A stretch of 64,000 nucleotides of DNA, taken from contig MU616654.1 in NCBI GenBank assembly GCA_025201705.1, forward strand, positions 1 through 64,000, read 5' to 3'. Each line of letters begins with the position of its first letter. Position 1 is the stretch's first letter. The position numbers and the translations under genes are program-made. Source of the stretch: Dissophora ornata. Its lineage: Eukaryota; Mortierellomycota; Mortierellomycetes; Mortierellales; Mortierellaceae. Positions 33,201-46,816 of the stretch are shown here, one piece after another. The notes beneath the pieces were generated by a model. That model was given only the letters and a program-made list of their open reading frames with translations, did no database searches and was not told the origin of the DNA.

Positions 33201-36200
33201 CACGTATTCTCAAGTGAGTAGCTGAAATCGTTTCCATGATTCACCGACGCGTTGAAGTGCATGTCTTAACAGCGCAATCCACCCTGTGGGTTTCTCTTGT
33301 AGGGCACTGTTGTGAACATCATAAGGATGGACAGCAAGATGATAGGTGCACCAGAGCCAAGGATATTCAAAGAAGATATCAAAATGGATAAAGTCTCCAT
33401 GTTGAAAATCGCTCAGTCACCCCAACGCACTAGCCTATCCGACTCAAGCAACGCAATCAACCTCTTCACTAAGAACCAAGTCATACATGGCAAATCTACG
33501 ACTATTTTGACCATCGAAGTTTGCCATCCAGATCCACAGGTGTCGACCTCACCCACAGACGGCGCGTCCGCAACATCAAAATCACCCATCTGTTTAAATA
33601 TACCTCTGGGTACCTCCCACACAGCCTATCCGACCTTCTTCCTCGAAGCTTCTTCGCAGCTGATCATCATCGCTGGTCGCTACCTTCAAGTTTGGAAGCT
33701 CACAAGCCCAACTCCACAGATGTCGACCACACCAGCAAACGCCGCGTCCGCAACTTCCGACGACAACATCGCTGAACTAGAGCTCGTGTGGGCTCTTCAA
33801 CAGGAAGACAAAGCGGCGTACAAATTGTCCGACATCTGCCATAGGCAAGTCAAAGATGCCCATGCGGATCTCACGAATGGGACCCAGTTCAAGATGACAT
33901 TCGAACCAGCCGAGTGGCGAAGGGGGCCCAATGGACCGCTGATTTACAAGGAGTCAGGAGGTGACAGGGTTGTCACTTTCCCATATTCGTCGAAGGACGA
34001 GCTGTCACTCTCGCTCGAGGACCACGTGAAGCATGGGATCCGTGGTGTGGTTAATCTGTACATCAATGGAGGTCCGAAATGTCAGAAAGCGGCGATCCGA
34101 TACTTGGAGTCGCTCGTCCAACCGTCGAACGAGAATCCTGATTTGTGTATTGTGGCACTCTGCAACATTTGGAGATTGGATGAAAAGGAATTTTTCGAAA
34201 AGATAATGGCGGAATTGTTGCCGAAGACCCGTTCCACTTGGGTCCCGAAGATGAATGCAAGAAATAAGATCAAGGGGCAGGACCCATTGGCTATTCTCTT
34301 GAAGAGGGCCAAGACTGAACCGTCAGCTATCGGCGTCGCCAAGGTGATCATGGACTACTGTGTCAGTCACGCCAACAGCTCCATGAACTTGAAGTTCTTA
34401 GCACCGGTCTTTATATCAATGAACCGCCTGAGGAAGATGTTTCCAGAGGAAGCACAAGGATGCCTGGACAGGATGGCATTCATCCATGCAATGCAGAGGC
34501 AGCACATTATCCATAACCATATCATTGTGCATTCACCGATTCGGAGACTTCTTCAGCATTGGAAGCCGACAAAGAAGTTATGGGAAACGAAGAAGCCCAT
34601 CATGCAGCTTTGTGAAAACTCTGAACAAGATACGGCAAATGAATTGTTCACATTGCCAGTGTTCGTGGCGTCGTTTGACGCTCTTTGGTTCTACAACTTT
34701 GACGACGATCGCGGTAAGAATAGTAAGATGCCGACCAAAGCCCGAACAATGGCGACAACGACGACAACGACGACTAATGGAGAATCGACGGCAAAGATGT
34801 CGCGATGGTGGATTCTACTCTATATGATCAGAGAGAAATTGAAGCTGAGGAGCAAGATATACGTTGAGTGCTATGATTTCAACTTGGAGATTTTTGACAA
34901 CCCGGCGATCGCTGCCTTGGTCATGTACAAGTGGTAAAGTTATCAGTGCACGAGTTGAACGTTTTGCTGAACCATGGTACAATTGACGAGTAGCTCACCT
35001 AACTGATCTTTATTTGCTTTGTATGCTTTTAGGAACACGATTGGATTCCCGTACTGGTTGTTCCGATTCGTATTTCAATGTTGCTACTATACCATGATCG
35101 TTCTCGCTGCGATCTTGCAAGTGTATTTCCCATATCGCCCAGTCCTGGTCGGTATCTTTATCACCATCATTGTCATGGCTGTCGTCTTTTTGTGGCTCGA
35201 ACTCCTGCAGGCCGTTCCAGGACCGTGGAAATACATGAAGTAAGAAGGCATAGAATATGATATCGGGTATAGATGTGAGCAAACGCAGAGAAAGGCAGTG
35301 TACCGTATTCACCTTCCATATGCTTTCACTTCCAATGCACACACTTTTAATGTTTAGATCGTCTTATAATCTTCTGGACTTGGTGGCGTACTTGACTCCG
35401 ATGGCGGCAGCTATCGATCAATTGGTGGTTATAGCGAACAATAATCCTCAAGGGAATACACGCCTTCTCAGTTTCTCTGTCCTCATTGCCTTCCTTCACG
35501 GAGTAAGTGTCATGACCAGCATAACAATATTACGATGTGACATATGCTAAAGATCATCGATCTAATCATTCATTATACATTTCATTCGAGATAGCTTTTC
35601 GAGATGCGGATCGATGGGAGTGTATGCAAGTTTGTGACGATCATCCAGCAGGCTGTCTTCGAAATCGAAGTGTTTTTCGTGATCTTTGGAGGCGGAATAG
35701 TAGCCTTCACGATCGCGATGCTCCATCTGCTGCATGCTTGTCCTCTTGGAGGATGCAGTGACGCGAACAGTGATGGATCTTCGTTTCCAACACATATCTT
35801 TGGTGCACTTTCGGCAACTTATTTCTTCATGGTAAGGATGTAATGGCGACTGTTGAATACAGCCAGAGCAGAGAAATTCATGTGCGCAAGAGAGACTAAA
35901 CGGACGCTCTTTCTTTGGGATATTTGCACAGGGGGGGCGATATGATCCGGTCAGCGACAACTTCAACAGCGAAGACTGGGCTTTCCACATAATGATGGTC
36001 TTCTTTTTCTTCTTCACCGTCATTCTCATGCTCAACGTACTAATCGGTAAGACATGTCAGGCATGCTCAATCTTAGTTCCGCCGACGCACTGCCTTTGCG
36101 TTTCAGGAGAACTGACAACCTTCTATTACTGCCATTCTCTTTTTTTTTTTTTTGAACGTTGTATTACACCTAGCTCTGATTAACGTGGCGTTTGGCAAGG

Positions 36201-36526
36201 CTGGTGATGACTGGCGCCTCGCTTGGGTCGAATCGCGGCTTAGTTACATCGAAGCGGCTGAGAATATGTCGTACCATGTCCCTGGATATCGCAAGAGTCA
36301 TTCCTACTTCCCGGATGAGATTTATTTCACCGCGACGGAGAAAGAGGTGAAAGAGTTCGAAGAGAAGCATGAGCTTTGTGGTAGTGACAAGGATAGAATG
36401 CTAAAAGAACTGAGGGAGGAGATGAGGAAGGAGATTATGGTGGACATGAAATGGATGAAAGGGCAGTTCCAGGAACTTGTTGACCACACAAAAGGCGGGA
36501 GTGAGAGAGGTCACTCCGCTCATTAA
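30248..36526 (+). CDS. WD40 + TRP-like ion channel, copy C (intact)
   Basis: Twelve exons, 30248-31145, 31259-31365, 31468-31617, 31757-31805, 31903-32067, 32144-33213, 33303-34933, 35033-35239, 35358-35502, 35595-35831, 35932-36046 and 36174-36526, splice without a stop into 1,708 residues. Approximate map: 1-300 acidic disordered region with a Lys/Gly patch, 300-456 conserved N-terminal module (TRIRLHRQIEL), 457-813 WD40-like propeller, 814-1340 helical linker ending FDNPAIAALVMYKW, S1-S2 1360-1415, S3-S4 1427-1475, S5 about 1500-1530, turret CPLGGC, pore GGRYDPVSD, S6 HIMMVFFFFFTVILMLNVLI, then ALINVAFGKAGDDWRLAWVE and a short coiled tail. S6 and the DDWRLAW block resemble TRP channels; S4 has few basic residues, so voltage gating is unlikely. 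The stop TAA overlaps the AATAAA signal. Likely a plasma or organelle membrane cation channel; ligand unknown. Confidence 0.88.
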
Positions 36527-36530
36527 TAAA
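36525..36530 (+). terminator. Polyadenylation signal AATAAA, copy C
   Basis: Overlaps the stop codon by two bases (TAATAAA). In the other copies the signal lies 35-45 bases past the stop, so the copy C reading frame has extended into what was 3' untranslated sequence. Confidence 0.65.
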
Positions 36531-36654
36531 GTTTCGCAACATATTCTGAGGTCCTTCATTCAACAAGCCGTAGACATTTAGTATGGCAGGCCCGCCAGAA
36601 CTATTGTTCTGAGGGAGGTCTGACATTTCTACATTTGGCTCGGCGCAAATGAAC

Positions 36655-37520
36655 GCAAAATATTACCTGTAGACTTCATTTCCTCAAAGACGGTCTCCTC
36701 AACTTGAGGGTGGATGGATTGGACATGATACGTCCTGAGGCGTTTCTGTGTGAGGCGCACTGCCCCAACCTTTCAGCGAAAAGGAATGTGAAGATAAAGG
36801 GTGGTGTTGTTCGAGTGCTGGGCCAAAAGCCCAAAGGTCATTGTCTTTGTCAACATCCATGATTTTTATTACAAGAAAAGGAAGCAATCGGAAGGATGCT
36901 TTTTCATGGATAGCGTGACATATCTGGTCAGCGCTTTGGAAAACGCATGTTTTCAAAATGATGAATGATAATGCAGCACACAACGCACAACTCTGGAAAG
37001 ACAAATGACCAGAGATTAGCGAAGTTGGGATCATCGCAACCAATGATAATTGCCATCGCGACTTCACAGCACCACTATTCAAAAGCTTCTTCACACGACT
37101 CTGCAACGATCTAAACGAAGTGGGTCTTGGTCCATGCAATATTCATCTGGATGGAGCGTCGTACCATTCCCGAAAACTTGACAAAAACCTCACCAGTCGC
37201 CAATTCGTCAGTTCAGCGACTGTGGCTGAATTTCACCAATGACTTCGGGATAGGGATCATGGCCTTCCACCTGCATCAAAAGGCGGTAATCCAAGCAAGG
37301 TAGAGCGTCAAGAGTTACTTAGATCAGTCAATAGATGTGATTTGTGGCATCGCTAAAGCCCATGGTGATCACAAAGTATATAAGACTCCGCTTTGCCATT
37401 TTGAGCTCCAGTCCATCAGGAACATTGGACCGACGTCAAGAACATGATGGATGCCAACACGAAGGGGGACTTTACAGCCTTGCGACTCCAATGCTGCCCT
37501 ATCCTCGCCATCCAGGAACT
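36655..37520 (+). pseudogene. DDE transposase remnant, copy 3
   Basis: Ordered blocks in mixed frames: LLNLRVDGLDM, EAHCPNLSAKRNVKIKGGVV, ALENACFQNDE-type, DNCHRDFTAPLF, GPCNIHLDGASYHSRKLDK (about 37130-37190), degraded WL block, and CHFELQSIRNI (about 37395-37430). The preceding repeat R is mostly deleted here; only a short piece near 36636-36670 remains. Confidence 0.6.
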
Positions 37521-37524
37521 CAAA

Positions 37525-38859
37525 TAAAAATTTGTCGTTGTACACCTTCCCTCGAGCAGGTGCATCTGGAGATAAACTTTGTGAGGTTAAATAAAATGGC
37601 ACAACAGTGACGAAGGAATGGAGAAAAGCGCAACGCGTTTAAAGCTCATTCATCTACAGATCTTACCTTGCATCTTATAAATTGATTCGACATTGCTTTT
37701 AGTCATTTCAATGGGAAAAACTCCGAGTAGGCTAGCACGCCCATGTGTTGTGTTGCTGTCCCACGCTTCTTTGGGTTCCCCCATAGCCGTCTTGTTCTTA
37801 CCCTCTGACAAGACAGAATAGCGGCTGTTTCGTGATAGAGTTAAATAGTCACTCCTACCTCTTGATCGATTATCACCAGCTCTGGTGATGATTTCATTTT
37901 TCTGAATGCCTGGAGAGTCTTATTTGAACGTCGCTGATTCACAGCTTCTTCCTCGGAAATTGGACATTGGTGACATGAATCTGGAATCAGGGAGAACAGT
38001 CTTGGCATTGAGTTAGTATGCAGAAAGTCTCTCGATAGCCACTGCATCATTGTTTGGCAAAGAAATTATAAGCACATACATCTGCACCCGCCCCCTTTAT
38101 ACAGGCATCCACTTTTATTTTCGCCCAAATACTGACCTGCATCATCCTGTCACCTCACCCGCCTAACTTCTTCCAACAATCTCATCCAATTAAGCCTTTC
38201 CAAGTAATGGAGCCAATGACAATGGAGCCACGAAACGCTTTTCACGGGATCGTCCCAAAACCGCTTTGAAAAGTCCATTGCTGTGGGAAGTGGGAGCAGA
38301 GGCAGCGGTAGCTTGCAGGAAATAAAAATAAAAGGGGTCCAGATCGCGAGCCATTACTGTTCGTTCTCGATCCTAAAAAGAATTCAAGGGGCCACGCGTC
38401 TACAACAAAATTCAAGGGGCAACGCGCCCTATTTCTCCGCTTCTTGGTCGCGTCGCCCTCTCTACTCTGCAGCAGATTGACGTGTAAGCGGTCTCTTCCT
38501 AAATCAGCTTACTGCATGTACCACAGAACGTACTCTTTTGCATGGTTTGTAATCGTTCAACTGCTTGTTTGCAGCTCTGCTATGCACGTCGCATGAATAA
38601 GATTGGGACGAAAAAACGGTCTGTTACACAAAAACAAAGAAATAAGCCTGCTTTAGTTGAACCTTTTTGTTTACTCACATCTCGATCCTCAATCGCAAGC
38701 TTACTCCCTTGCCTGACAAGACCCTCTCAGGCACATGCTGCCTTTTGCTCCCTCTCTCTCGTTCTCTCTCTCTCTCTCTTCTATCTCTTCTCTCTCTTTC
38801 TTTCTGAAAAACTACCTCCCAGATCACTTCTTACCTCCTACGCCATAAGCGATAAAATA
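37525..38859 (+). promoter_or_regulatory. Spacer, upstream region and leader of channel copy D
   Basis: The left part matches the generic spacer (CACGCTTC, CCCCCATAGCCGTCTTGTTCT). From about 38100 the upstream blocks shared with B, C and E appear, ending with a CT-rich leader (38750-38800) and TACGCCATAAGCGATAAAAT before the ATG. A short duplication of (A)AAATTCAAGGGG(C)-type sequence occurs near 38380-38420. Confidence 0.45.
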
Positions 38860-41800
38860 ATGAGTCAGAACTCACGGAGCCGCGGGCAATCCAATGCTCA
38901 CCTCTTGGGCGCTAATCTTTCTGAGATTGAGGTGGTTGAACCTAACACCCCCAAGTCCAAAACTGCAGGATCAAGCGTTATCATCCGAATGCCCAATGAT
39001 ACACGAGATACAGATCCATCGAATGGTGGCCGCGAGAAACTGGGTGATGAAACCAAGACCAATGATGTGCGCCGGACCGTGCTGTCGCGACTTTGGCGTC
39101 TGGTTTCTTCATCGCGGCGCAAAATTTTGAAAGACGGCAAGAACAACGAGAAGAACAGCGTCAACCATGAAGACCATCATGGAGAGAATCCCGCGCCACA
39201 ACAAGAATTGGGATGTGAGCCTACGGTAAACAAGACTCCAGCTGAGATGAGTACCCAGCAGACATCACCAGGCGTTAAAGTCAAGGGTGCCGCGGAGGAA
39301 AAGGTCAAATCACGAGGACACTTGAAGATCAAGTCACCGCCAGTCGCTAAGACCGTTGTTGAAGGCGTAAATGGCGGTTATAACGATATTTGGGACGAAC
39401 AGGGTGGGGTTGAATGTGCGGGTGAAAATGGCGGCGGGGATGAGAGCAAGAGTGAATATAACGAAGGAAGCGAGCACGAAATATCGCCTACTATTGTCAT
39501 TGATGAACAAGACAAGGACAGCAGTCAGAAAAACAAAAATGACAAGGGCAAGGACAAGGACAAGGGCAACGTCAAGGACTCGGATCCTGCCCGGGTTGAA
39601 AAACCGAAGAACGATGAAAACAAGTTTAAATTCCGACTTCGGCCCCCTGGGAATAGACCAGTAGCAAAGTCCAAGGCAAATCCAGGTACGATTCTGGTCG
39701 GGAGTGCTACTGTCGCCTTTGCTTTATGAGCCGTCGCCATCGATTCCTCTACTAATTGATAATAACATGTAAACACGTGTGGGCATTTATGAAGTAGGTA
39801 AAGACTTTACGTGCCGATGGCAAATGCGGGAGACAGAAGGTGGAGATTTTCAAAGCGAGAGCAAAAACCCCGTGGACACACCTCCAGACGAAGATTGGAA
39901 GGTAGAGAGCACTACTGTGATCCTGTTTTCTTTCTGTCTTTTTAAACGATTGATGTGCAGTGCCATAATAGAAAATGTGTGCAGTAACGCTTATCATTAT
40001 TCTCCCCGAAAACAGTACTCGCTACCGACAGGAGACATCCGAAGTGGATTCTACTCGATCATATTTTGCGCGACGGTTTTTCCATGCGTCTCCAATCCCA
40101 AAGAGTCGTTGGACTCTTTAACCGTTGACGCGAACCCGTTCGATTCCTCTGACAATCCCTTACGCATGGTAAAATTCATATTTCCGAACGTATTTACACA
40201 TCTCTTGCGTGTATATATGTGTGTGCTGTTGAATGAATGCTTTGAAAATCGCATCCATATTCGCATTCGCATTGGCACTTTTCAGAGCTGAGAATAACAC
40301 GCGCCTTTTACGTTAGAAAAAGACTTGCAAGACAATTGTCGAGAAAAAGGAACTAAATCAGATCAGTACGACTATTTGTCCCTGCTGCTATTGCAAAGAT
40401 GTTACCCGTGAAATCGACAAACTATGGTGAACTGACGTTTTCGTCTTTGGTCTGTTTATTTTTCTTGTCTGTTGTCTTCATTGTAGAACTGGGAGAGGAA
40501 ACTCGGGTCAGATTGCATCGCCAGATTGAGCTACCTAAGGATATCCAGTGCCATTATATCAAGTTCTCGATCAATGTTGAGGCTTGTGATTCGTTGAAAT
40601 TCAAGCTACACTATGTTGAACTCCAACGTTGCAATATCACAGATTCCAAAGGTAAAGATCAGAGAAATAAGGACAAAGGTGAAGATGAAAGAAAATGGAT
40701 TTTAAAAATATATCTCACCCCATTTAGATATCGTGCTGTTTGGAGAAGGAAAGCCCCAGGAGTACATCACCGTAGGGCATTATCACGATGGTGATGAGAA
40801 CCACACTGAGGGACCTGTCGTCGGCGTTCACTCCTGCAACATCTCCTCTTGTGGCACATATGTCACCACCCTGTGCTTTCACGAAGATAACAGCGCCGTC
40901 GTCGAGCTCTGGTCTCTCAAGAACGGCAACGATGTAGCTCCCAGCCATTACACCACACCCCTTGCTCAAAGATACGTCGATATTGCTGGGAATCCTCCAG
41001 ATCGAGCGCATATCTGTCTGAGCGTCTCGAGCAATGGATATTACGTGGCTCTACATTCTAACAAACCATTAGAAAAAAGCATCAACTGCCAAGTCTTGCG
41101 TAGGACCAAAGTCACCACGGATGGTAGCGACTCTGAACTGTGGGGCTTGTCTAAGATCTCGCTGCCGCTGGGCCTTCAGGAATTCTATGGATATGGCGCA
41201 TTTCATTTCCTTTCCACAAAAAACGAAAATGAGCAAGCGAGAGAGTCGGAGCGCTACATCACTTGCGATGGGAAATCGCTATCGATTTACAAGACGACTG
41301 GAAATTGGGCGAGAATCCAGACGATCAAGCTTAACGATAAGCTAGGACTTGATTCCGGGCTGAATGTGATCCTCAGTTTGCGTGGAAAGTATTTTACATG
41401 GACTGGAAAAAAGAACAACGTTTCAGTCATGCATATGGACAAAGGAATGAAAAACCGCCTGAAGATCAATGGCATAAATGCAGAAACACGTACATGCCTC
41501 TCGAGAGATGGATGTCAAGTGGCGATATTGGTGAAAGGATGGATCGATATCTATGAAACGTCATCAGGAAACCGCACCGTGGGGTTTGGAGATGGGAAGT
41601 ACGATAATAGTCGCTTCGAGGTGGTATTGGAGAACGGATTCGTGATGATGTTAGATCCGCCAGGAGAGGGAGGATTGAAGGAAAAGAGGAAAGTCGTGCG
41701 TACGGAGGGTGGGGTTTGGGTGAGGGAGCATGACATTCATCCAGACTATGAGCTGAGGTATCCTGCGCTGATGGGCGAACAGTTGTTCACGTATTCTCAA

Positions 41801-44639
41801 GTAAGTAACTGAAATCATTTCCCTGATTCACGGACGCGTTGAAGTGCATGTCTTAACAGCGCAATTCACCCTGTGGGTTTCTCTTGTAGGGCACTGTTGT
41901 GAACATCACAAGGATGGATAGCAAGATGATAGGTGTCCCAGAGCCAGGGATATTCAAAGATATCCCTATGGATACTGCTACCCTGCTCGAAATCGATCAG
42001 GCTTGCAAACGCACTAAGCGATCCAACACCTACAGCCTCTTCACCGATACCCGACTCATCCATGGCAAACGTACGGCTATTTTGACCGTCGAATTTTGCA
42101 ATCCAGATCCGCGCACATCGGCCAGGCCCGCGAACGCCGCTATACCTCTGGGTACCCCGGACATCACCTACCCGACCTTCTTCCTCAAAGCTTCTTCGCG
42201 GCTCGCCACCATCACTGGTCGCTACCTTCAAGTTTGGAAGCTCTCAAGCCCAACGACTTCCGACGACAGCATCGCCGAACTAGAGCTCGTGTGGGCTCTT
42301 CAACAGGAAGGGGGAGAATGTGAATTGTCCGACATCTGCTATAGGCAAGTCAAAGATGTCCATGCAGATCTCGCGAATGGGGCCCAGTTCATGATAACAT
42401 TCAAACCAGTCCAGCGGCAGAAGGAGCCCAAGGGACCGGAGATTCCCACGAAGCAAGAAAGTGACAAGATTGTCACTTTCCCATTCTCAAACAAGGACAA
42501 CCTGGAGATCTCGCTCGAGGACCGCGTGCAACAGGGGATCCGCGGTGTGGTTGATATGTACATCAATGGGAATACGAAATGTCAGAAAGCGGTGATTCGG
42601 TACTTGGAGTCACTAGTCCAACCGTGGAACGAGAATCCTGTTTTGTGTATTGTGGCACTCTGCAACCTTTGGAGATTCGATGAAAAGGAATGTTTCGAAA
42701 AGATAATGGCGGATTTGTTGCCAAAGACCCGGCGCACCTGGATCCCGGAGATTAATGCAAGAAATAAGAACGCGAGGCAGGGCCCATTGGCTATTCTCCT
42801 GAAGAAGGCCGAGACTGAACCGTCAGCTATCGGAGCCATCAAGGTGATCATGGGCTATTGCATCAGTCACGCCAACAGTTCCAAGGACTTGAAGTTCTTA
42901 GCACCGGTCTTTATATCAATGGGTGACCTGAGGATGATATTCCCAGATGAAGCAGAAGGATTCCTGAACAGGATGGCATTCATCCACACAATACAGAGGC
43001 AGCACATTATTCATAACCATATCCTAGTTCATTCACCAAGTCAGAGACTTCAGTTCTGGAGGCCGGCAAAGAAGTTATGGGAAACGAAGGAGCCCATCAT
43101 GCAGCTGTGTGAAAACTCTGACCCAGATACGGCAAATGAAAAGTTCACACTGCCAGTGTTCGTGGCGTCATTCGACGCTCTTTGGTCCTACGACCTCAAT
43201 GGTGATGGCGGCGAGAATAGTATGATGACTAATGGAACATCGATGGAGACAAAGACAAAGATGTCGCGATGGAGGATTCTGCTCAAAATAATCAGATACA
43301 AATTGAGGCTGCACTGCAAGATGTACGTTACATCCCATGATTTCAACCTGGAGATTTTTGATAACCCGGCGATCGCTGCCTTGGTCGCGTACAAGTGGTA
43401 AAGTTATCAATGCACAAGTTGAACATTTTGCTAAACTATGGTAGACTTGACGATTAGCTCACCTAACTGATCTTTATTTGCTTTGTATGCCTTCAGGAGC
43501 ACAATTGGATTCCCGTACTGGTTGTTCCGATTCGCATTTCAAAGTTGCTACTATACCATGATCGTTCTCGCTGCTATCTTGCAAGTGTATTTCCCATATC
43601 GCCTACTCTTGGTCGGTATTTTTATCGCCATCATTGTCATGGCTGTCGTCTTTTTGTGGCTCGAACTCCTACAGGCCTTTCCGGCACCTAGCAGATACGT
43701 AAAGTAAGAAAGCATAGAATATGATATCGGGTATATATGCGAGCAAACGCAGAGAAAGGCAGTGTACCGTATTCACCTTCCACATGCATTTTCTTCCAAT
43801 GCACGCACTTTTGACGTTTAGATCGACTTATAATTTCTTGGACTTGTTGGTGTTCTTGACCTCGATGGCAGCAGCTATCGATCAATTGGTGGTTATAGCG
43901 AACAATAATCCTCAAGGGAATACACGCCTTCTCAGCTTCTCTGTCCTCCTTGTCTTCATTCACGGAGTAAGTGTCATGACCAGCATGACAATATTACGAT
44001 GCGATATGTGCTAAAGATCATTGATCTAATCGTTGATCTAATAATTCTTTATCCATTTCATTTGCGATAGCTCTTCGAGATGCGGATCCACGGGAGTGTA
44101 TGCAAGTTTGTGACGATCATCCAGCAAGCTATCTTCGAAATCGAAGTGTTCTTCGTGATCTTTGGAGTCGGAATCATAGCCTTCACGATCGCGATGCTCC
44201 ATCTGCTACATGCTTGTCCTCTTGGAGGATGCGACAGCACGAGCAGCGATGGATCTACGTTCCCAACGCATATCTTTGGTGCACTTTCGGCAACTTATTT
44301 CTTCATGGTAAGGATGTAATGGCGATCGTTGAATACAGCAGGAGCAGAGAAATTTATGTGCGCAAGAGAGATTTAACGGACGCCCTTTCTTTGGGATATT
44401 TGCACAGGGTGGGGTATATGACCCGGTCAGCGACAACTTCAACAGCCAAGACTGGGGTTTCCACATCATGATGGCCGTCTTTTTCTTCTTTACCGTCATT
44501 CTTATGCTCAACGTGCTAATCGGTAAGATATGTTAGGCGATGCCAAATCTTAGTTCCACCAGCGCACTGCTTTTGCATTTCAGGAGAACTGACAACCCTC
44601 GATTCATGCCATTCTCCTCATTCGTTGCTCTCATCGACC

Positions 44640-44670
<31 letters not shown>

Positions 44671-44982
44671 GACAAGGGCGGTGATGGCTGGCGCCTCGTT
44701 TGGGTTCAATCACGGCTTCGTTACATCGAAGCTGCCGAGAATATGTCGTACCATATCCCTGGATATCGCGAGGGTCATTCCTACTTCCCGAATGAGATTT
44801 ATTTCGCCGCGACGGAGAAAGAGGTGAAAGAGTTCGGAGAGAAGCATGGGCTTTGTGGTAGGGATGCAAGCGACAAGGATAGTATTCTAAAAGAACTGAG
44901 GGAGATGAAGGAGGAGATGAAATGTATGAAAGGGCAGTTCCAGGTACTAAACGATAACTCAAAAGGCTGGAATAAGAAGTGA
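38860..44982 (+). CDS. WD40 + TRP-like ion channel, copy D (last splice acceptor lost)
   Basis: Exons 38860-39685, 39798-39901, 40016-40168, 40317-40365, 40487-40651, 40728-41800, 41890-43397, 43497-43703, 43822-43966, 44071-44307 and 44408-44522 are open and in phase. Exon 3 is one codon longer than in its siblings and exon 7 is shorter, having lost a Ser/Thr/Ala-rich insert before AIPLGT. The last exon is open from 44671 (DKGGDGWRLVWV) to TGA at 44980-44982, but its acceptor and first 17 or so bases are replaced by a 28-base T run, a bigger loss than in B. The exon 8 splice codon makes W-S-T instead of W-N-T. Pore is GGVYDPVSD. Without an acceptor the channel would lack its post-S6 domain, so this is a pseudogene candidate unless the homopolymer is an assembly artefact. 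Confidence 0.77.
44643..44670. repeat. T28 tract replacing the last acceptor of copy D
   Basis: Follows CCCCC and ends directly at coding GACAAGGGCGGTGATGG. Compared with C and E, the segment holding GAACGTTGTATTACACCTAG and the first codons of the last exon is missing. Confidence 0.75.
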
Positions 44983-45025
44983 GGTGGTCTCCATTTCCTG
45001 AATCGGAGAGGTCACTGCGCTCATT

Positions 45026-45031
45026 AATAAA
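45026..45031 (+). terminator. Polyadenylation signal AATAAA, copy D
   Basis: Within CATTAATAAAGTTTCGCAAG, 44 bases after the stop; conserved with the other copies. Confidence 0.7.
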
Positions 45032-45134
45032 GTTTCGCAAGATATTCTTCTCAACACGGAGGGAAGAAGGTCTGACGTTTCTGCGGCAAATGGACGGTTT
45101 AATTTCTCATTCAAACACGGTTCAGCACGCTAGA

Positions 45135-45450
45135 ACTTGATGTCATTACCTCAAACTCCGTCTCGGATTGGACATGCCTCTATATCCCGAGGTGTTTCTG
45201 TACGAGTCGCACTGCCACAAAGTTTTAGCGAAGAGGAAGGTAAAGATAAAGGGTGGTGTTGTTCGCAAGCCGGGATAAACGCCATTGGTCATTGTCTTTG
45301 CAGCGTCCATGATTTTTTGCATACAAGACTCCTCAATCAGGGAGATCAAACCGACGTCAAGAACATGATGGATGCCAACACCAAGGGGTTGCTTTACAGC
45401 CTTGCAACTCGAACGCTGCCCTATCCTCACCATCCATGATCTCAAATGAA
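45135..45450 (+). pseudogene. DDE transposase remnant, copy 4 (internally deleted)
   Basis: Retains the first block (YESHCHKVLAKRKVKIKGGVV, about 45195-45275) and then jumps to the last part, which corresponds to the region after the catalytic Glu (ATGATGGATGCCAACAC-type sequence). The catalytic middle is deleted. Same position in the spacer as copies 1-3 and 5. Confidence 0.5.
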
Positions 45451-46785
45451 AATTCGTCATTGTTCAGCTTCCCTCGAGCAGGTGAATCTGAGGTTAAATA
45501 AAAAGGCACTATTCCCCACAAGGGAAGATCTGTGAATGAATGAGCCTTGAATGCTTCTGGTCATTTTGAATTCGTTGTGCTTTTCTCCATTCCTTCGTCA
45601 CCGCATTGCATGATTTGATTCGACGAGATCCCCATTGCTTTTGGTCATTTCAATGGGAAAAACTCTGAGGAGGCTAGCACACACATGCGTTGCGTTGCCG
45701 TCCATGGCAGAATACTGACTGTTTCGTGGCGTCTGATAGCATTGCTTTCGGTTTAAATAGTCGCGCCTCCTCTTGACCGATTATCGCTAGCTCATGATTT
45801 CATTTTTCTGCATGCCTGGGGAGTCAAATTTGAACGTCGCTGATTCACAGCTTCTTCCTACACATGCTCGGAGATTGGTATCAATTAGGTGAAATGAATC
45901 TAGAATCAGGGAGACCAGGTCTTACATTGAGTCAGTATGCAGAAAGTCTCTCGACAGCCCACTGCATCCTAGCGGTAAAGAAATGATACGCGCATGAATC
46001 TGCACCCGCTTTGCACCGGCATCCACTCCAAATACTGACCTGCATCATCCTGACATCTCACCAGCCTAACTTCTTCAAACAGTCTCATCCAATAAGCGGA
46101 GACACGAAACACTTTTCACGGGATTGTCCCAAACCACTTTGACAAGTCCATTGTTGTGGGACAACAGAGGCAAAACGTCACCTTGCATGAAATAAAAGGA
46201 GATATCATGGTCCGGTGTCCAAGATGAGAAAGTGCAAGTGCAAAGCATGGAGTAGGTAGGTAAGATCAAAATAGATCAATCCAGTTACTCAAGGCCAAAA
46301 AAATGTATTGGAACAACAAGATTCTACATGCAGATCCAAGAGGCAACGCGCCCTGTCTCTCCGCTTCTTGGCCGCGTCTATTGCAGACAGATTTCCGGTC
46401 AAAGAGGAGTCTCGGTAAAAGGGCCTTTGCTGGTCGCCCTCTCTACTCTGTGGCAGATTGACGGATAAGCGATCTCTTCCTAATATTGTCCTACTCTCGT
46501 ACCACAGAACGTGCTCTTTTACATCGGGTTAGTTTTACAGATGCGCGTCGAGGGTATGCTTAATCTTTCGTAATCGTTAAACAGCTTGTTTGCTGCTCGG
46601 CAATGCACGTCGCATGATTAAGATGGACGACGGAAATGCTCTGTTGCGCAAAAATAATGTTTAGCCTATCCTTTTTGTTTACTCACATCTTGATCCTCAA
46701 TCGCAAGCCTACTCCTCGCCTGACGAGACCCTTTGAGGCACATGCTGCCTTTCGCTCCCTCTCTCTCTATTTCTTTCTCTCTCTC

Positions 46786-46816
<31 letters not shown>

